A stretch of DNA of 64,000 nt from JAAEPI01 sp964352625 (GTDB lineage Bacteria > Bacteroidota > Bacteroidia > Cytophagales > Cyclobacteriaceae). Where the stretch lies: positions 434,001-498,000 of the forward strand of contig CAYGSD010000001.1 of assembly GCA_964352625.1 (NCBI GenBank), given 5' to 3'. Shown piece by piece: positions 17,113 through 25,664 of the stretch. Below the pieces are notes generated by a model. The model was not told where the DNA came from and did not search any database. It saw nothing but the letters and a program-made list of their open reading frames with translations. Position 1 is the first letter of the stretch. Every line of letters begins with the position of its first letter. The translations under genes and the position numbers were made by a program.

Positions 17113-19329
17113 ATGAAATCAGTCTGCTCATCACTTCTACTTTTAGCTAGTCTTTTCGCCTTCTCTCAAAGTGAAATTTCAGGCAAAATCCATGACGCTG
17201 AATCTGGCGATCCGGTTGAATTTGCTCTCATTTACAATCTTACCCAGGACAATCACACGCACTCAGACGCTTTGGGGAAATTTATCCTAGCGGATGTTTA
17301 CAAAGGAGATTCTCTAGTGGTATCTATCATTGGTTATGAGAAAATATACCTGAGAGCAGAAGCCAACACAAATTGGAGTATCAGTATCAACCCTGCCCCA
17401 GTCGAACTTAGCCAAGTAACGATCACGCCAGAATTAGACGCATTAAACTCCATTAAGGCAGTGGAACTAAAGCTAAACCCGGTAAACTCCTCGCAGGAAA
17501 TCCTTAGAACAGTTCCCGGACTCTTCATAGCTCAGCATGCTGGAGGCGGCAAGGCCGAGCAAATCTTCCTTCGAGGTTTTGACATTGATCATGGGACGGA
17601 CATCAACATCACAGCCGATGGCATGCCAGTGAACATGGTCTCGCATGCGCACGGACAAGGTTATTCCGACCTCCACTTTCTGATCCCGGAAACCATCCAA
17701 TCGATTGACTTTGGGAAAGGCCCTTACAATGCAGACAAGGGAAATTTCGCCACAGCAGGATACGTCGGATTCCGAACCATGGACAGAATCAAAAACAGCA
17801 CCGTCAAACTTGAGGCAGGCCGATTTAATACATTTCGCGGAGTAGGACTCATCGATCTGATGCCGGACAATGGCGCCACTGATGCCTATATAGCCACAGA
17901 GTTTTTGAGATCAGATGGGCCATTTGAGTCACCTCAGAATTTCTCCAGAAACAATGTCATGGCCAAGGTCTCTACCCAAGTGGGTGGCGGCTACATGAGC
18001 TTACAAGCCTCCACATTTCTAAGTGAGTGGGACGCTTCCGGACAAATTCCAATACGGGCGGTGGAGTCAGGACAGATCAGCAGATTCGGGGCAATCGATG
18101 ACACTGAGGGTGGCAAAACCTCACGCCAAAATTTCATAATGAACTACTCCTATCGCTTGAATTCTGCAAGCTTGTTGTCTACCAATTTCTACATTTCAAA
18201 ATACGATTTCGAGCTTTTCTCCAACTTCACCTTTTTCCTGAATGATCCAGTGAATGGCGATCAAATTCGTCAGAGAGAAAGCCGCACCATGACGGGTGGA
18301 CAAGTAGATCACACCTATCAGACGAAAGCCCTTCTCGGCAACCTAACGATACGAAATGGCGGTGGATTCCGAAACGATATTGTCACTGGAAATGAGCTAT
18401 CACGCACGATCAACAGAAAGGAAATCAGCGACTCCATCGCACTTGGGGACATCAACGAATTCAATGGATTTCTTTTCTCGGACTACACCTGGGAGCGTGG
18501 CAAGTGGACGCTGAACGCCGGTGTTCGAATGGATCAATTCCAGTTTCAGGAAGTGGACCTTTTGCAGGAAAATTACGATAGAGCAAATGCCACCAAGTAC
18601 ATCGTATCTCCAAAATTCAATGTGATCTACACTGCCAGCAGGCAATGGCAGTTTTATGCTAAGTCAGGCAAAGGCTTCCATAGCAACGACACACGAGTGG
18701 TGGTAGAAAATAAGAAGGGCAACACTTTGCCGGCAGCTTACGGCTTTGATTTAGGAACAATCTACCGACCCTTCGATCGACTATTACTAGATGTTGCCTA
18801 CTGGCAGCTACATCTTGAGCAGGAGTTTGTGTACGTGGGAGATGAGGGCGTGGTGGAAGCAGGCGGACGCACACGCCGAGAGGGTCTGGATGTTGGGCTG
18901 AACTATCAATTAACGGATCATTTGTTTTTGTATGGTCACATGAATTACGCTGACCCTCGCTCAGTCAACGATCCAGAAGGAGAAAATTACATTCCACTCG
19001 CTCCTACCCTCACAAGCTCAGGTGGCCTGACTTATCAGCAGAACGGTTTCAGCGGAAGCGTAACCTGGCGTTACTTGAAAGACCGAGCCGCCAATGAAGA
19101 CAATTCTGTGGTGGCTGATGGCTATTTCCTAACTGACCTAAATCTGAACTACGACCGAACCAATTGGGGCATTCAACTTTCTGTCGAAAACCTCTTCAAC
19201 ACCGATTGGCGAGAAGCGCAGTTCGATACTGAGTCGCAGTTACAAGGTGAGGCTGCACCTGTCTCCGAAATTCACTTCACCCCTGGGACGCCCTTCTTCG
19301 CAAAGGCTGGGGTGGTGTTTAAGTTTTGA
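17113..19329 (+). CDS. TonB-dependent outer-membrane receptor
   Basis: 738 residues. A signal peptide is followed by a carboxypeptidase-like regulatory domain (SGKIHDAESGDPVEFALIY). A plug domain (SQEILRTVPGLFIAQ, then LRGFDIDHGTD) leads into a beta-barrel that ends in an aromatic residue (Phe). The plug carries an unusual His-rich stretch, MVSHAHGQGYSDLHFL, which might contact a metal or its carrier. There is no SusD partner, so it is not a standard glycan-uptake pair. It probably imports the ligand handled by the neighbouring DUF4331/TPR proteins; the ligand is unknown. Confidence 0.88.
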   Translation: MKSVCSSLLLLASLFAFSQSEISGKIHDAESGDPVEFALIYNLTQDNHTHSDALGKFILADVYKGDSLVVSIIGYEKIYLRAEANTNWSISINPAPVELSQVTITPELDALNSIKAVELKLNPVNSSQEILRTVPGLFIAQHAGGGKAEQIFLRGFDIDHGTDINITADGMPVNMVSHAHGQGYSDLHFLIPETIQSIDFGKGPYNADKGNFATAGYVGFRTMDRIKNSTVKLEAGRFNTFRGVGLIDLMPDNGATDAYIATEFLRSDGPFESPQNFSRNNVMAKVSTQVGGGYMSLQASTFLSEWDASGQIPIRAVESGQISRFGAIDDTEGGKTSRQNFIMNYSYRLNSASLLSTNFYISKYDFELFSNFTFFLNDPVNGDQIRQRESRTMTGGQVDHTYQTKALLGNLTIRNGGGFRNDIVTGNELSRTINRKEISDSIALGDINEFNGFLFSDYTWERGKWTLNAGVRMDQFQFQEVDLLQENYDRANATKYIVSPKFNVIYTASRQWQFYAKSGKGFHSNDTRVVVENKKGNTLPAAYGFDLGTIYRPFDRLLLDVAYWQLHLEQEFVYVGDEGVVEAGGRTRREGLDVGLNYQLTDHLFLYGHMNYADPRSVNDPEGENYIPLAPTLTSSGGLTYQQNGFSGSVTWRYLKDRAANEDNSVVADGYFLTDLNLNYDRTNWGIQLSVENLFNTDWREAQFDTESQLQGEAAPVSEIHFTPGTPFFAKAGVVFKF

Positions 19330-19368
19330 GGAAAATCAGTTCATCTGAAAATCGTCTATTTTAGATGG

Positions 19369-20211
19369 ATGAAAAACTTCCATGCCTTTTTTGCACTGAC
19401 GCTTGTCATTCAAACTTTTGCCCAACCAAACACAGACATCTACTTATTCAACATTGGCGCCCCAGACCAATCTCCAATCAACATTTCCAACAATCCCGGC
19501 TATGACAATCAACCTTCCTTTTGGGAAGACAGTCAATCCATTCTTTATGCTCGGACGGTCAATGGCCAAACGGAAATCGCTCGTTATTTCATAGAATCAG
19601 CAGAAACGGAAATCATTACCAGCACACCTCAGGGAAGTGAGTATTCCCCTACTCAGATACCTGGTTCAAATGATATTTCAAGCATTCGATTGGACACTTC
19701 AGGACTTCATCTTTTGTACAGATATGACCTGGATGGAAAATCATCGGTTTTAGTGCCAGACCTGAAAATCGGCTACCATGCATGGGTAAATGGACAAAAA
19801 CTGGCCGCCTTTGTTCTCGGTAGTCCTCCCACCCTTCAGTACATTGATGTTAGCACTTCCATGGCAATTACCTTGGAAGACAGTATTGGCAGGTGCCTTG
19901 TTCCCTTTCCTACTATGGAAGGTTTCAGTTTTGTAGATGCAAGCCAAAAACCAGAAAAAATCTTTCTACGCATTCCTGAGAAAGAAATGACCTATGAGTT
20001 GGCAAGTCTTCCTGAAAATTCTCAGGATTTCTGCTGGAGTGCTGATGGACGAAATATTTATTCATCGCAAGGCACAAAAATCGTTAAGGCAGGACAAGGT
20101 CAGCCATGGCAAACATTCTTCGACCTCAGAGACTTCAGATTGACTGGCAAAATCAGCCGAATGGCCGCTTCCCCTGACGGCAATTGGTTGGCAGTTGTTA
20201 TCGAACAATAA
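19369..20211 (+). CDS. Secreted TolB/WD40-like beta-propeller protein
   Basis: 280 residues with a cleavable signal peptide (to about residue 18). Repeated blades of the PD40/TolB type are visible: NNPGYDNQPSFWEDSQSILY, and near the end ISRMAASPDGNWLAVVIEQ. Such propellers bind proteins or peptides in the periplasm. It starts 39 bases after the TonB receptor and probably ends that transcript. Confidence 0.65.
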   Translation: MKNFHAFFALTLVIQTFAQPNTDIYLFNIGAPDQSPINISNNPGYDNQPSFWEDSQSILYARTVNGQTEIARYFIESAETEIITSTPQGSEYSPTQIPGSNDISSIRLDTSGLHLLYRYDLDGKSSVLVPDLKIGYHAWVNGQKLAAFVLGSPPTLQYIDVSTSMAITLEDSIGRCLVPFPTMEGFSFVDASQKPEKIFLRIPEKEMTYELASLPENSQDFCWSADGRNIYSSQGTKIVKAGQGQPWQTFFDLRDFRLTGKISRMAASPDGNWLAVVIEQ

Positions 20212-20393
20212 ATGCACTCTCAAATTTTGTTAATCCTTACCAATCGAAATGCCCCGGCACCATCGACTCTATTGTCATCTCGTTCAGGTGGTTAGATAGC
20301 ACTCCTTTTTCGAGGAAAATTTCTCCTTCGTCGAAATGACCAAAAATATTAGACCATTCCAGCTTTCGGAGAAAAACAATTCAAAGAGATCAT

Positions 20394-20401
20394 TAGGTTT
20401 G
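20394..20401 (+). promoter_or_regulatory. Bacteroidota-type -7 promoter box ahead of the TylF-like gene
   Basis: TAGGTTTG matches TAnnTTTG and ends 4 bases before the ATG at 20406, which would give a leaderless or nearly leaderless mRNA. No clear -33 TTTG was found at the expected distance. Confidence 0.4.
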
Positions 20402-20405
20402 CCAC

Positions 20406-21155
20406 ATGTCCATCACCCTCGAACTAAAAGAGCTTTTCAGCATTCTGCTCCTTCTTGTTGCTCTTTATCTGGCCTTCAGACTTATCGAGCAGAAATGGTC
20501 TTACAAAATCAGCAAACCCCACAAATGGGACACTGCAGTGAAGGCCGGTAGAGTTTCGAAAACCCTGAGAAAACTCGAGCGAACATATCGGGACAAAGTA
20601 AGATTTTACACCATTTGGTTGCAGATAGAACGTCTCAAGGAACAAAACATTCGAGGGGCTTTTGCAGAGCTTGGTGTCTATAAAGGAGAAACCGCACAGT
20701 TTATCCATGAAATGGACCCTGCAAGGGAGTTTCACCTTTTCGACACGTTTGATGGATTCAAAAAAGACGACCTCAAACACGAAAAATCAACCGACATCAA
20801 ATTCTCTGAAGACAATTTTTCCGACACATCCTTGGAACAAGTCAAAGCGAGAGTAGGCGAATCCGCCAAGCTTCATTTCCACAAAGGTTTCTTCCCAGAT
20901 ACCACCAAAAATTTGAAAGATCAGCCGTACGCCTTTGTTCATTTAGACGCTGATCTCTACGCTCCCACGCTCGCCGCGCTTAACTATTTCTACCCCAAAC
21001 TGGCAAAAGGTGGCGTCATCTTTATTCATGATTACAACCACACCTGGGCTGGATTGCGGCAAGCCGTTCAGGAATTCTCCGCTACCATCCCAGAAGTGCC
21101 CATCGAGATTGCCGATTGGCAGGGAAGTGTGATGATCATAAAAAATGTAACTTAG
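20406..21155 (+). CDS. TylF/MycF family methyltransferase, membrane-anchored
   Basis: 249 residues. One N-terminal membrane helix (about 10-28) anchors a soluble SAM-dependent domain. Motif I is GAFAELGVYKGETAQFIHEM, followed by FHLFDTFDGF, and the metal/substrate block AFVHLDADLYAPTLAAL with FIHDYNH. These are the TylF/MycF macrocin-O-methyltransferase signatures. In Bacteroidota such proteins often lie near polysaccharide genes; here they do not, so the substrate is open. Confidence 0.85.
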   Translation: MSITLELKELFSILLLLVALYLAFRLIEQKWSYKISKPHKWDTAVKAGRVSKTLRKLERTYRDKVRFYTIWLQIERLKEQNIRGAFAELGVYKGETAQFIHEMDPAREFHLFDTFDGFKKDDLKHEKSTDIKFSEDNFSDTSLEQVKARVGESAKLHFHKGFFPDTTKNLKDQPYAFVHLDADLYAPTLAALNYFYPKLAKGGVIFIHDYNHTWAGLRQAVQEFSATIPEVPIEIADWQGSVMIIKNVT

Positions 21156-21198
21156 ATACAAGAAGAACCTGAATAATTGTTCAACAAAAAACAAACGC

Positions 21199-21567
21199 AT
21201 GAAACTAGGAGCCTTTTCCGTGAGTCTCAATGTCAAAGACATTCACACTTCCAAATCCTTTTATGAAAACCTCGGCTTTGAGGTGTTTGCCGGAAACATC
21301 GAGATGAACTACCTCATCATGAAAAATGGGAACGCATTAATCGGGCTATTTCAGGGAATGTTTGAAGGAAACATACTCACGTTCAATCCAGGCTGGGACG
21401 AAATGGCAAATACGCTGAAAGACTTTGATGACGTCCATGCCATCCAGAAAGAGTTGAAAGAAAAGGGCGTGGAACTAATCAGCGGCACTTCATCCGAATC
21501 AGGACCAGCAAATGTCATGGTCGCCGACCCAGATGGGAATGTTATTCTCATCGATCAACACGTTTGA
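21199..21567 (+). CDS. VOC family (glyoxalase/bleomycin-resistance fold) protein
   Basis: 122 residues, the size of a single VOC module pair. The pattern SLNVKDIHTSKSFYENLGF opens the first beta-alpha-beta unit, and MVADPDGNVILIDQH closes the second, as in glyoxalase-like enzymes. These bind a divalent metal, but only some of the usual ligands can be assigned by eye. It lies 43 bases after the TylF gene and just before the his promoter. Confidence 0.85.
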   Translation: MKLGAFSVSLNVKDIHTSKSFYENLGFEVFAGNIEMNYLIMKNGNALIGLFQGMFEGNILTFNPGWDEMANTLKDFDDVHAIQKELKEKGVELISGTSSESGPANVMVADPDGNVILIDQHV

Positions 21568-21599
21568 TTTGCCCAAACCAAATTCCGAGCTTATACTTG
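21568..21599 (+). promoter_or_regulatory. Probable promoter of the histidine operon
   Basis: TTTG (21568-21571) and TATACTTG (21592-21599) are 20 bases apart, close to the Bacteroidota sigma-A consensus TTTG-N19-21-TAnnTTTG (one mismatch in the -7 box). Transcription would start about 21605-21607, directly before the leader-peptide ATG. Confidence 0.55.
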
Positions 21600-21607
21600 C
21601 AGCGCAA

Positions 21608-21667
21608 ATGAAAATGAACAGAACACATCATCATCACGTTACTCTCTCGGTTTCCGAAAGACGGTGA
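21608..21667 (+). CDS. hisL: Histidine operon leader peptide
   Basis: A 19-residue reading frame, MKMNRTHHHHVTLSVSERR, with four consecutive His codons (CAT CAT CAT CAC, 21626-21637). It lies between a promoter and a terminator hairpin, 220 bases ahead of hisG. By analogy with enterobacterial HisL, stalling at the His codons when charged tRNA-His is scarce would allow the operon to be read. The reading frame and His run are seen; the control mechanism is inferred. An alternative start is the second ATG at 21614. The proposed start lies almost at the predicted mRNA 5' end. Confidence 0.82.
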   Translation: MKMNRTHHHHVTLSVSERR

Positions 21668-21697
21668 TGCTGTAGTGCTTAAAATATTAACACTAGC
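21664..21697 (+). promoter_or_regulatory. Candidate antiterminator segment of the his attenuator
   Basis: By eye, CATCAC within the His codons (21632-21637) can pair with GTGATG (21664-21669). In the alternative fold, bases from GCTGTAGTGCTTAA (21669-21682) pair with TTAACACTAGC (21687-21697), taking the first three bases of the terminator stem. This is the 1:2 / 2:3 / 3:4 plan of a classical attenuator. Energies were not computed. Confidence 0.5.
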
Positions 21698-21724
21698 CTC
21701 CCGACTTGTCGGGAGGCTTTTTTT
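21695..21724 (+). terminator. Attenuator terminator of the his operon
   Basis: An 11-bp perfect inverted repeat AGCCTCCCGAC / GTCGGGAGGCT with a 2-base centre, followed by seven T. It is a strong Rho-independent terminator placed after the leader peptide and before hisG. Confidence 0.9.
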
Positions 21725-21740
21725 ATGCTTTAAAACCAAC

Positions 21741-21863
21741 GTCATCCTGAGCTTGTCGTCTTCGATAAACTCAGACTGACATAGCCCATGTCAGGTTCAG
21801 CTTATCGAAGGTTGTCAGGTTGAGCTTGTCGAAACCCACTCTTCGATACGCTCAGAGTGACAG
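21741..21863. repeat. Cluster of REP-like inverted repeats before hisG
   Basis: Four to five units related to GAGCTTGTCGAA and its reverse complement TTCGATACGCTCAG lie in both orientations, so several hairpins can form. The same family recurs at 57.9-58.1 kb. Such units are common in Bacteroidota intergenic DNA. They lie in the transcribed leader between the attenuator and hisG. Confidence 0.75.
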
Positions 21864-21887
21864 ACACAAATTGAATAGAAAAAAGAA

Positions 21888-22751
21888 ATGAACAAAACTG
21901 TACTCAAAATCGCGATTCAGAAAAGTGGCCGACTCAGTGAAAAGAGTCTTGACTTGCTAAAATCCTGCGGCATCAGCCTTAGCAACGGAGACAGAAAACT
22001 GAAGTCGATCTCCTCCAATTTTCCTGTGGAAATTTTCTTCCTACGTGACGATGATATTCCGCAATATGTAGCCGAAGGAGTGGCTGATGCAGGCATCCTT
22101 GGCGAAAATGAGGTGATGGAAAAAAACCAACCCGTTGAGGTCGTTCAGAAATTGGGATTTGCAAAATGTCGAATGGCATTGGCTGTGAAACGCGAGGAAA
22201 ATTATACGGATGCATCATGGTTCAACGGCAAAAAGATTGCCACCAGTTATCCTGTTGTCCTTCAGAAATTCCTCGACGACAAAGGCCTCCATGCGACAAT
22301 CGAGGAAATCGGAGGAAGTGTGGAGATTGCCCCCGGAATTGGCTTGGCCGAAGGTATTTTTGATATCGTTAGCACGGGCAGCACACTGATCATGAACGGT
22401 CTGAAGGAAGTGGAAACCGTCATGAAAAGTGAGGCAGTTTTGATCTCCGGAAGGGGTCTGAGCGCCGAAAAGCAAGAAATTCTTCGACAGCTTTTGTTCA
22501 GAATTAAAGCGGTCAACACCGCGCAACAATTCAAATACATCCTTCTGAATGCGCCCAACGACAAACTAGAAGAAATCATCGAGGTGCTCCCGGGAATGAA
22601 AAGCCCAACCGTATTGCCTCTGGCTCTTTCCGGCTGGAGCAGCGTGCACACGGTCATTCAGGAGGATGATTTCTGGAACGTAATCGATCAACTCAAAGCA
22701 AAAGGCGCAGAGGGAATTTTAGTTTCACCCATTGAAAAAATGATTCTGTAA
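21888..22751 (+). CDS. hisG: ATP phosphoribosyltransferase, long form
   Basis: 287 residues, the long HisG form with a C-terminal regulatory domain that binds histidine, so no HisZ partner is needed. Family blocks are LKIAIQKSGRLSEKSLDLL at the N-terminus, EIFFLRDDDIPQYV, GVADAGILGE, and the phosphoribosyl-binding loop FDIVSTGSTLIMNGLKEVE. It joins ATP and PRPP in the first step of histidine synthesis. Its stop overlaps the hisD start by one base (TAATG). Confidence 0.97.
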   Translation: MNKTVLKIAIQKSGRLSEKSLDLLKSCGISLSNGDRKLKSISSNFPVEIFFLRDDDIPQYVAEGVADAGILGENEVMEKNQPVEVVQKLGFAKCRMALAVKREENYTDASWFNGKKIATSYPVVLQKFLDDKGLHATIEEIGGSVEIAPGIGLAEGIFDIVSTGSTLIMNGLKEVETVMKSEAVLISGRGLSAEKQEILRQLLFRIKAVNTAQQFKYILLNAPNDKLEEIIEVLPGMKSPTVLPLALSGWSSVHTVIQEDDFWNVIDQLKAKGAEGILVSPIEKMIL

Positions 22752-24031
22752 TGGAAATTTTCAAGTATCCGCAACGAGCCGATTGGCCCGGCCTATTACA
22801 ACGACCAACGGAAAACTCAGCCGACATAGAAAAGACCGTGCTGGAGATCATGAATACCGTACAGACCGGCGGTGATCAGACCATCAAAGACCTGACGCAT
22901 CGGATAGATGGTGTGCTACTGGACGAACTGGCTTTCACGGTTGGAGACTATTCCGATAAGGTAGCCCCAGAACTGAAAAAAGCAATTGGCATAGCCAAAC
23001 AGAACATCGAGAAATTTCATAGATCGCAGAGAGACTCTGACGCGCTTATTGAAACAACTAGTGGAGTAATCTGCTGGCGAAAGAGCGTGGCGATCCAGCA
23101 TGTCGGGCTTTACATTCCCGGCGGCACGGCTCCTCTTTTCAGCACCCTGCTCATGCTGGCAATCCCTGCCAAACTTGCCGGTTGCAAGAATCTGCTCATT
23201 TGCACACCTCCTCAGAAGGATGGTTTGCTTAATCCTGTCATAGGCTATGGCTGTCAACTGCTCGGTATTGAAAAAGTTTTTCTCGTTGGTGGCGCTCAGG
23301 CCGTTGCAGCCATGACTTTTGGTACGGAGACCATTCCTAAAGTGGATAAGATTTTTGGACCTGGAAATCAGTACGTGACCATCGCCAAGCAACTAGCTCA
23401 GAAAGAAGGATTGGCCATAGATATGCCGGCAGGGCCAAGTGAGGTGCTCGTCATCGCAACTGAGGATTCTACTGCCGAATTTGTGGCCGCCGACCTACTG
23501 AGTCAGGCCGAGCATGGGCCAGATAGTCAGGTGATTTTGGTGAGTACTTCCGAGGAAAAAATCCAGGAGATCAAGGAGTCCATTGAGAATCAAGTCAAGG
23601 AATTACCACGAGAAGAAGTCGCCCGATTGGCTCTAAAAAACAGCCGAGCCTTTCTGGTGAATGACTTGTATGAGGCCATCGAACTAAGTAATGATTATGC
23701 CCCCGAACATTTGATTTTGGCATTTGATGAGGCTCAGAGATGGATTGATTTGATCACGAATGCTGGCAGTGTTTTCGTAGGGAAATACGCTTGCGAAAGC
23801 GCCGGTGACTATGCCAGCGGCACCAACCACACTTTACCTACCAACGGTTATGCCCGCGCCTATAGTGGGGTCTCATTGGATAGCTTTGTGAAGAAAATTA
23901 CATTTCAAAAAATCAGCAAGACGGGATTGAGCGAATTGGGTCCTCATGTGGAAATCATGGCGGAAGCAGAGGGTTTACAAGCCCACAAAAATGCCGTGAC
24001 CGTACGATTAAACGAACTAAGAAATGATTGA
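22751..24031 (+). CDS. hisD: Histidinol dehydrogenase
   Basis: 426 residues, the normal length. Visible blocks are HVGLYIPGGTAPLFST, IFGPGNQYVTIAK, IDMPAGPSEVLVIA and the zinc-site region LLSQAEHGPDSQ; EHLIL and SGTNHTLPT follow. It oxidises histidinol to histidine with two NAD+ in the last two steps of the pathway. It overlaps the hisC-IGPD gene by eight bases. Confidence 0.97.
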   Translation: MEIFKYPQRADWPGLLQRPTENSADIEKTVLEIMNTVQTGGDQTIKDLTHRIDGVLLDELAFTVGDYSDKVAPELKKAIGIAKQNIEKFHRSQRDSDALIETTSGVICWRKSVAIQHVGLYIPGGTAPLFSTLLMLAIPAKLAGCKNLLICTPPQKDGLLNPVIGYGCQLLGIEKVFLVGGAQAVAAMTFGTETIPKVDKIFGPGNQYVTIAKQLAQKEGLAIDMPAGPSEVLVIATEDSTAEFVAADLLSQAEHGPDSQVILVSTSEEKIQEIKESIENQVKELPREEVARLALKNSRAFLVNDLYEAIELSNDYAPEHLILAFDEAQRWIDLITNAGSVFVGKYACESAGDYASGTNHTLPTNGYARAYSGVSLDSFVKKITFQKISKTGLSELGPHVEIMAEAEGLQAHKNAVTVRLNELRND

Positions 24032-25631
24032 TATACACTCTCTTATTCGACCCAACATCCTCAAGCTAAAGCCCTACTCCAGCGCGCGGGATGAGTTTGA
24101 AGGCCAGGCCAGCGTTTGGCTGGATGCCAACGAAAATCCTTTCGACAATGGCCTGAATCGCTACCCCGACCCGCACCAAAAAGACCTCAAGTGGGCAATG
24201 GCTCGCGAAAAGAATTTGAACCCAGATCAAGTGTTTTTTGGCAATGGAAGCGATGAAGTCATCGACTTGCTCATGCGTGCATTTTGTATTCCGGGCAAAG
24301 ACAAGATTTTGCAGTGCTCCCCCACTTACGGCATGTATCGGGTAAGTGCCGAGACCAATGACGTAGAAGTTCTTGACGTGCCTTTGATGCAGGATTTCCA
24401 GATTGATTTGGCAGCAGCCAAAAAGGTAATTGCAGACGAAATGCCTAAACTCATTTTCCTGTGCAGCCCAAACAATCCCACTGGAAATTTGATGGATCAG
24501 AAGACCATCGAATCCTTGCTTGCATCAAATGCGATCGTGGTAATCGATGAAGCCTATTCCGATTTTTCCTCACAACCCAGCTGGACAAAGCGCCTCTCCG
24601 AATTCAATAATCTTTTCGTGATGCAAACCTTCAGCAAGGCACGAGGATTGGCGAGTATCCGGCTCGGCATAGGCTTTGGGAATCCTGAAATCATTTCAGT
24701 TTTGGACAAAATCAAGCCGCCCTACAACGTGAACGGCCCTACCCAAGAGGCCGCTCTTAGAAGCCTTGGCATTTTCGATGGGAAAGTGGTGAGTGAACTA
24801 ATCGAAGAGAGAAGAAGGCTTGAAATAGAGCTTCCAAAAATTGATGGTGTACTTAAAGTTTATCCTTCGGAAGCCAATTTCCTACTAGCTGAGTTTGATG
24901 ATGCCTCCGGCGCGTACGAGCTACTCGCAAAAAATGGCGTGGTGGTGCGGGATCGCTCCAGGCAAATTGCCAATTGCCTAAGGATTACCGTGGGTACTCC
25001 AAAAGAAAATCAGAAGCTACTCACCCTTTTAAAAGGAGAAACCCTGCCAGAATCAACCGACCGAATTGGAAAAGTTCGTCGCACGACCAATGAAACGGAT
25101 ATTTCCATCGAGGTGAATCTGGACGACAATTCTCAAACTTCCATTTCGACAGGCATTGGCTTTTATGACCACATGCTTGATCAGGTGTCAAAGCATGGGA
25201 AGATTGGTTTGAAAATACAAGTTCAGGGGGATCTGGAAATAGATGAGCACCACACCGTGGAGGACACAGCCATAGCTCTTGGCGAGGCATTTTTACAAGC
25301 ACTTGGAGACAAGAGAGGGATAGAACGGTATGGCTACATGCTGCCGATGGACGATTGTTTGGCACAAGTGGCCATTGATTTTGGCGGAAGAGCTTGGCTG
25401 GAATGGGATGCTAAATTCACTCGGGAGAAAGTCGGAGAACTTCCGTCTGAAATGTTCTACCACTTCTTTAAATCGTTCTCAGATGCCGCGAAGTGCAACT
25501 TGAACATCAAAGCAGAAGGCGACAATGAGCACCACAAGATTGAAGCGATCTTCAAAGCATTCGCGCGAGCTATAAAAATGGCTGTGAAAGTTGATGGAGA
25601 TGATTTACCAAGTACAAAAGGAGTTTTGTAA
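24024..25631 (+). CDS. Fusion protein: histidinol-phosphate aminotransferase (HisC) - imidazoleglycerol-phosphate dehydratase (IGPD)
   Basis: A single 535-residue frame. Residues 1-~337 are a PLP fold-type I aminotransferase: WLDANENPF, CSPNNPTGN, VVIDEAYSDF and the PLP lysine Lys205 in TFSKARGLASIRLG. After a ~10-residue linker (GETLPESTDR), residues ~347-535 match the IGPD half of HisB: VRRTTNETDISIEV, GFYDHMLDQV, the metal motifs HHTVEDT and EHHKIEAIFKAF, ending in LPSTKGVL. The HAD phosphatase domain (~165 residues) that precedes IGPD in the usual bifunctional HisB is absent. The fusion thus carries two non-consecutive pathway steps. Reading is continuous, with no sign of a frameshift. 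Confidence 0.93.
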   Translation: MIDIHSLIRPNILKLKPYSSARDEFEGQASVWLDANENPFDNGLNRYPDPHQKDLKWAMAREKNLNPDQVFFGNGSDEVIDLLMRAFCIPGKDKILQCSPTYGMYRVSAETNDVEVLDVPLMQDFQIDLAAAKKVIADEMPKLIFLCSPNNPTGNLMDQKTIESLLASNAIVVIDEAYSDFSSQPSWTKRLSEFNNLFVMQTFSKARGLASIRLGIGFGNPEIISVLDKIKPPYNVNGPTQEAALRSLGIFDGKVVSELIEERRRLEIELPKIDGVLKVYPSEANFLLAEFDDASGAYELLAKNGVVVRDRSRQIANCLRITVGTPKENQKLLTLLKGETLPESTDRIGKVRRTTNETDISIEVNLDDNSQTSISTGIGFYDHMLDQVSKHGKIGLKIQVQGDLEIDEHHTVEDTAIALGEAFLQALGDKRGIERYGYMLPMDDCLAQVAIDFGGRAWLEWDAKFTREKVGELPSEMFYHFFKSFSDAAKCNLNIKAEGDNEHHKIEAIFKAFARAIKMAVKVDGDDLPSTKGVL

Positions 25632-25664
25632 CCAGAATTTAGAATACAGAAACCAGTTGACAGA

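Noticed and set aside
25021..25365. Antisense 114-codon frame across the hisC-IGPD junction
   Set aside because: Lies fully inside the fusion gene, has no recognisable motif and a Cys/Pro-rich shadow composition.
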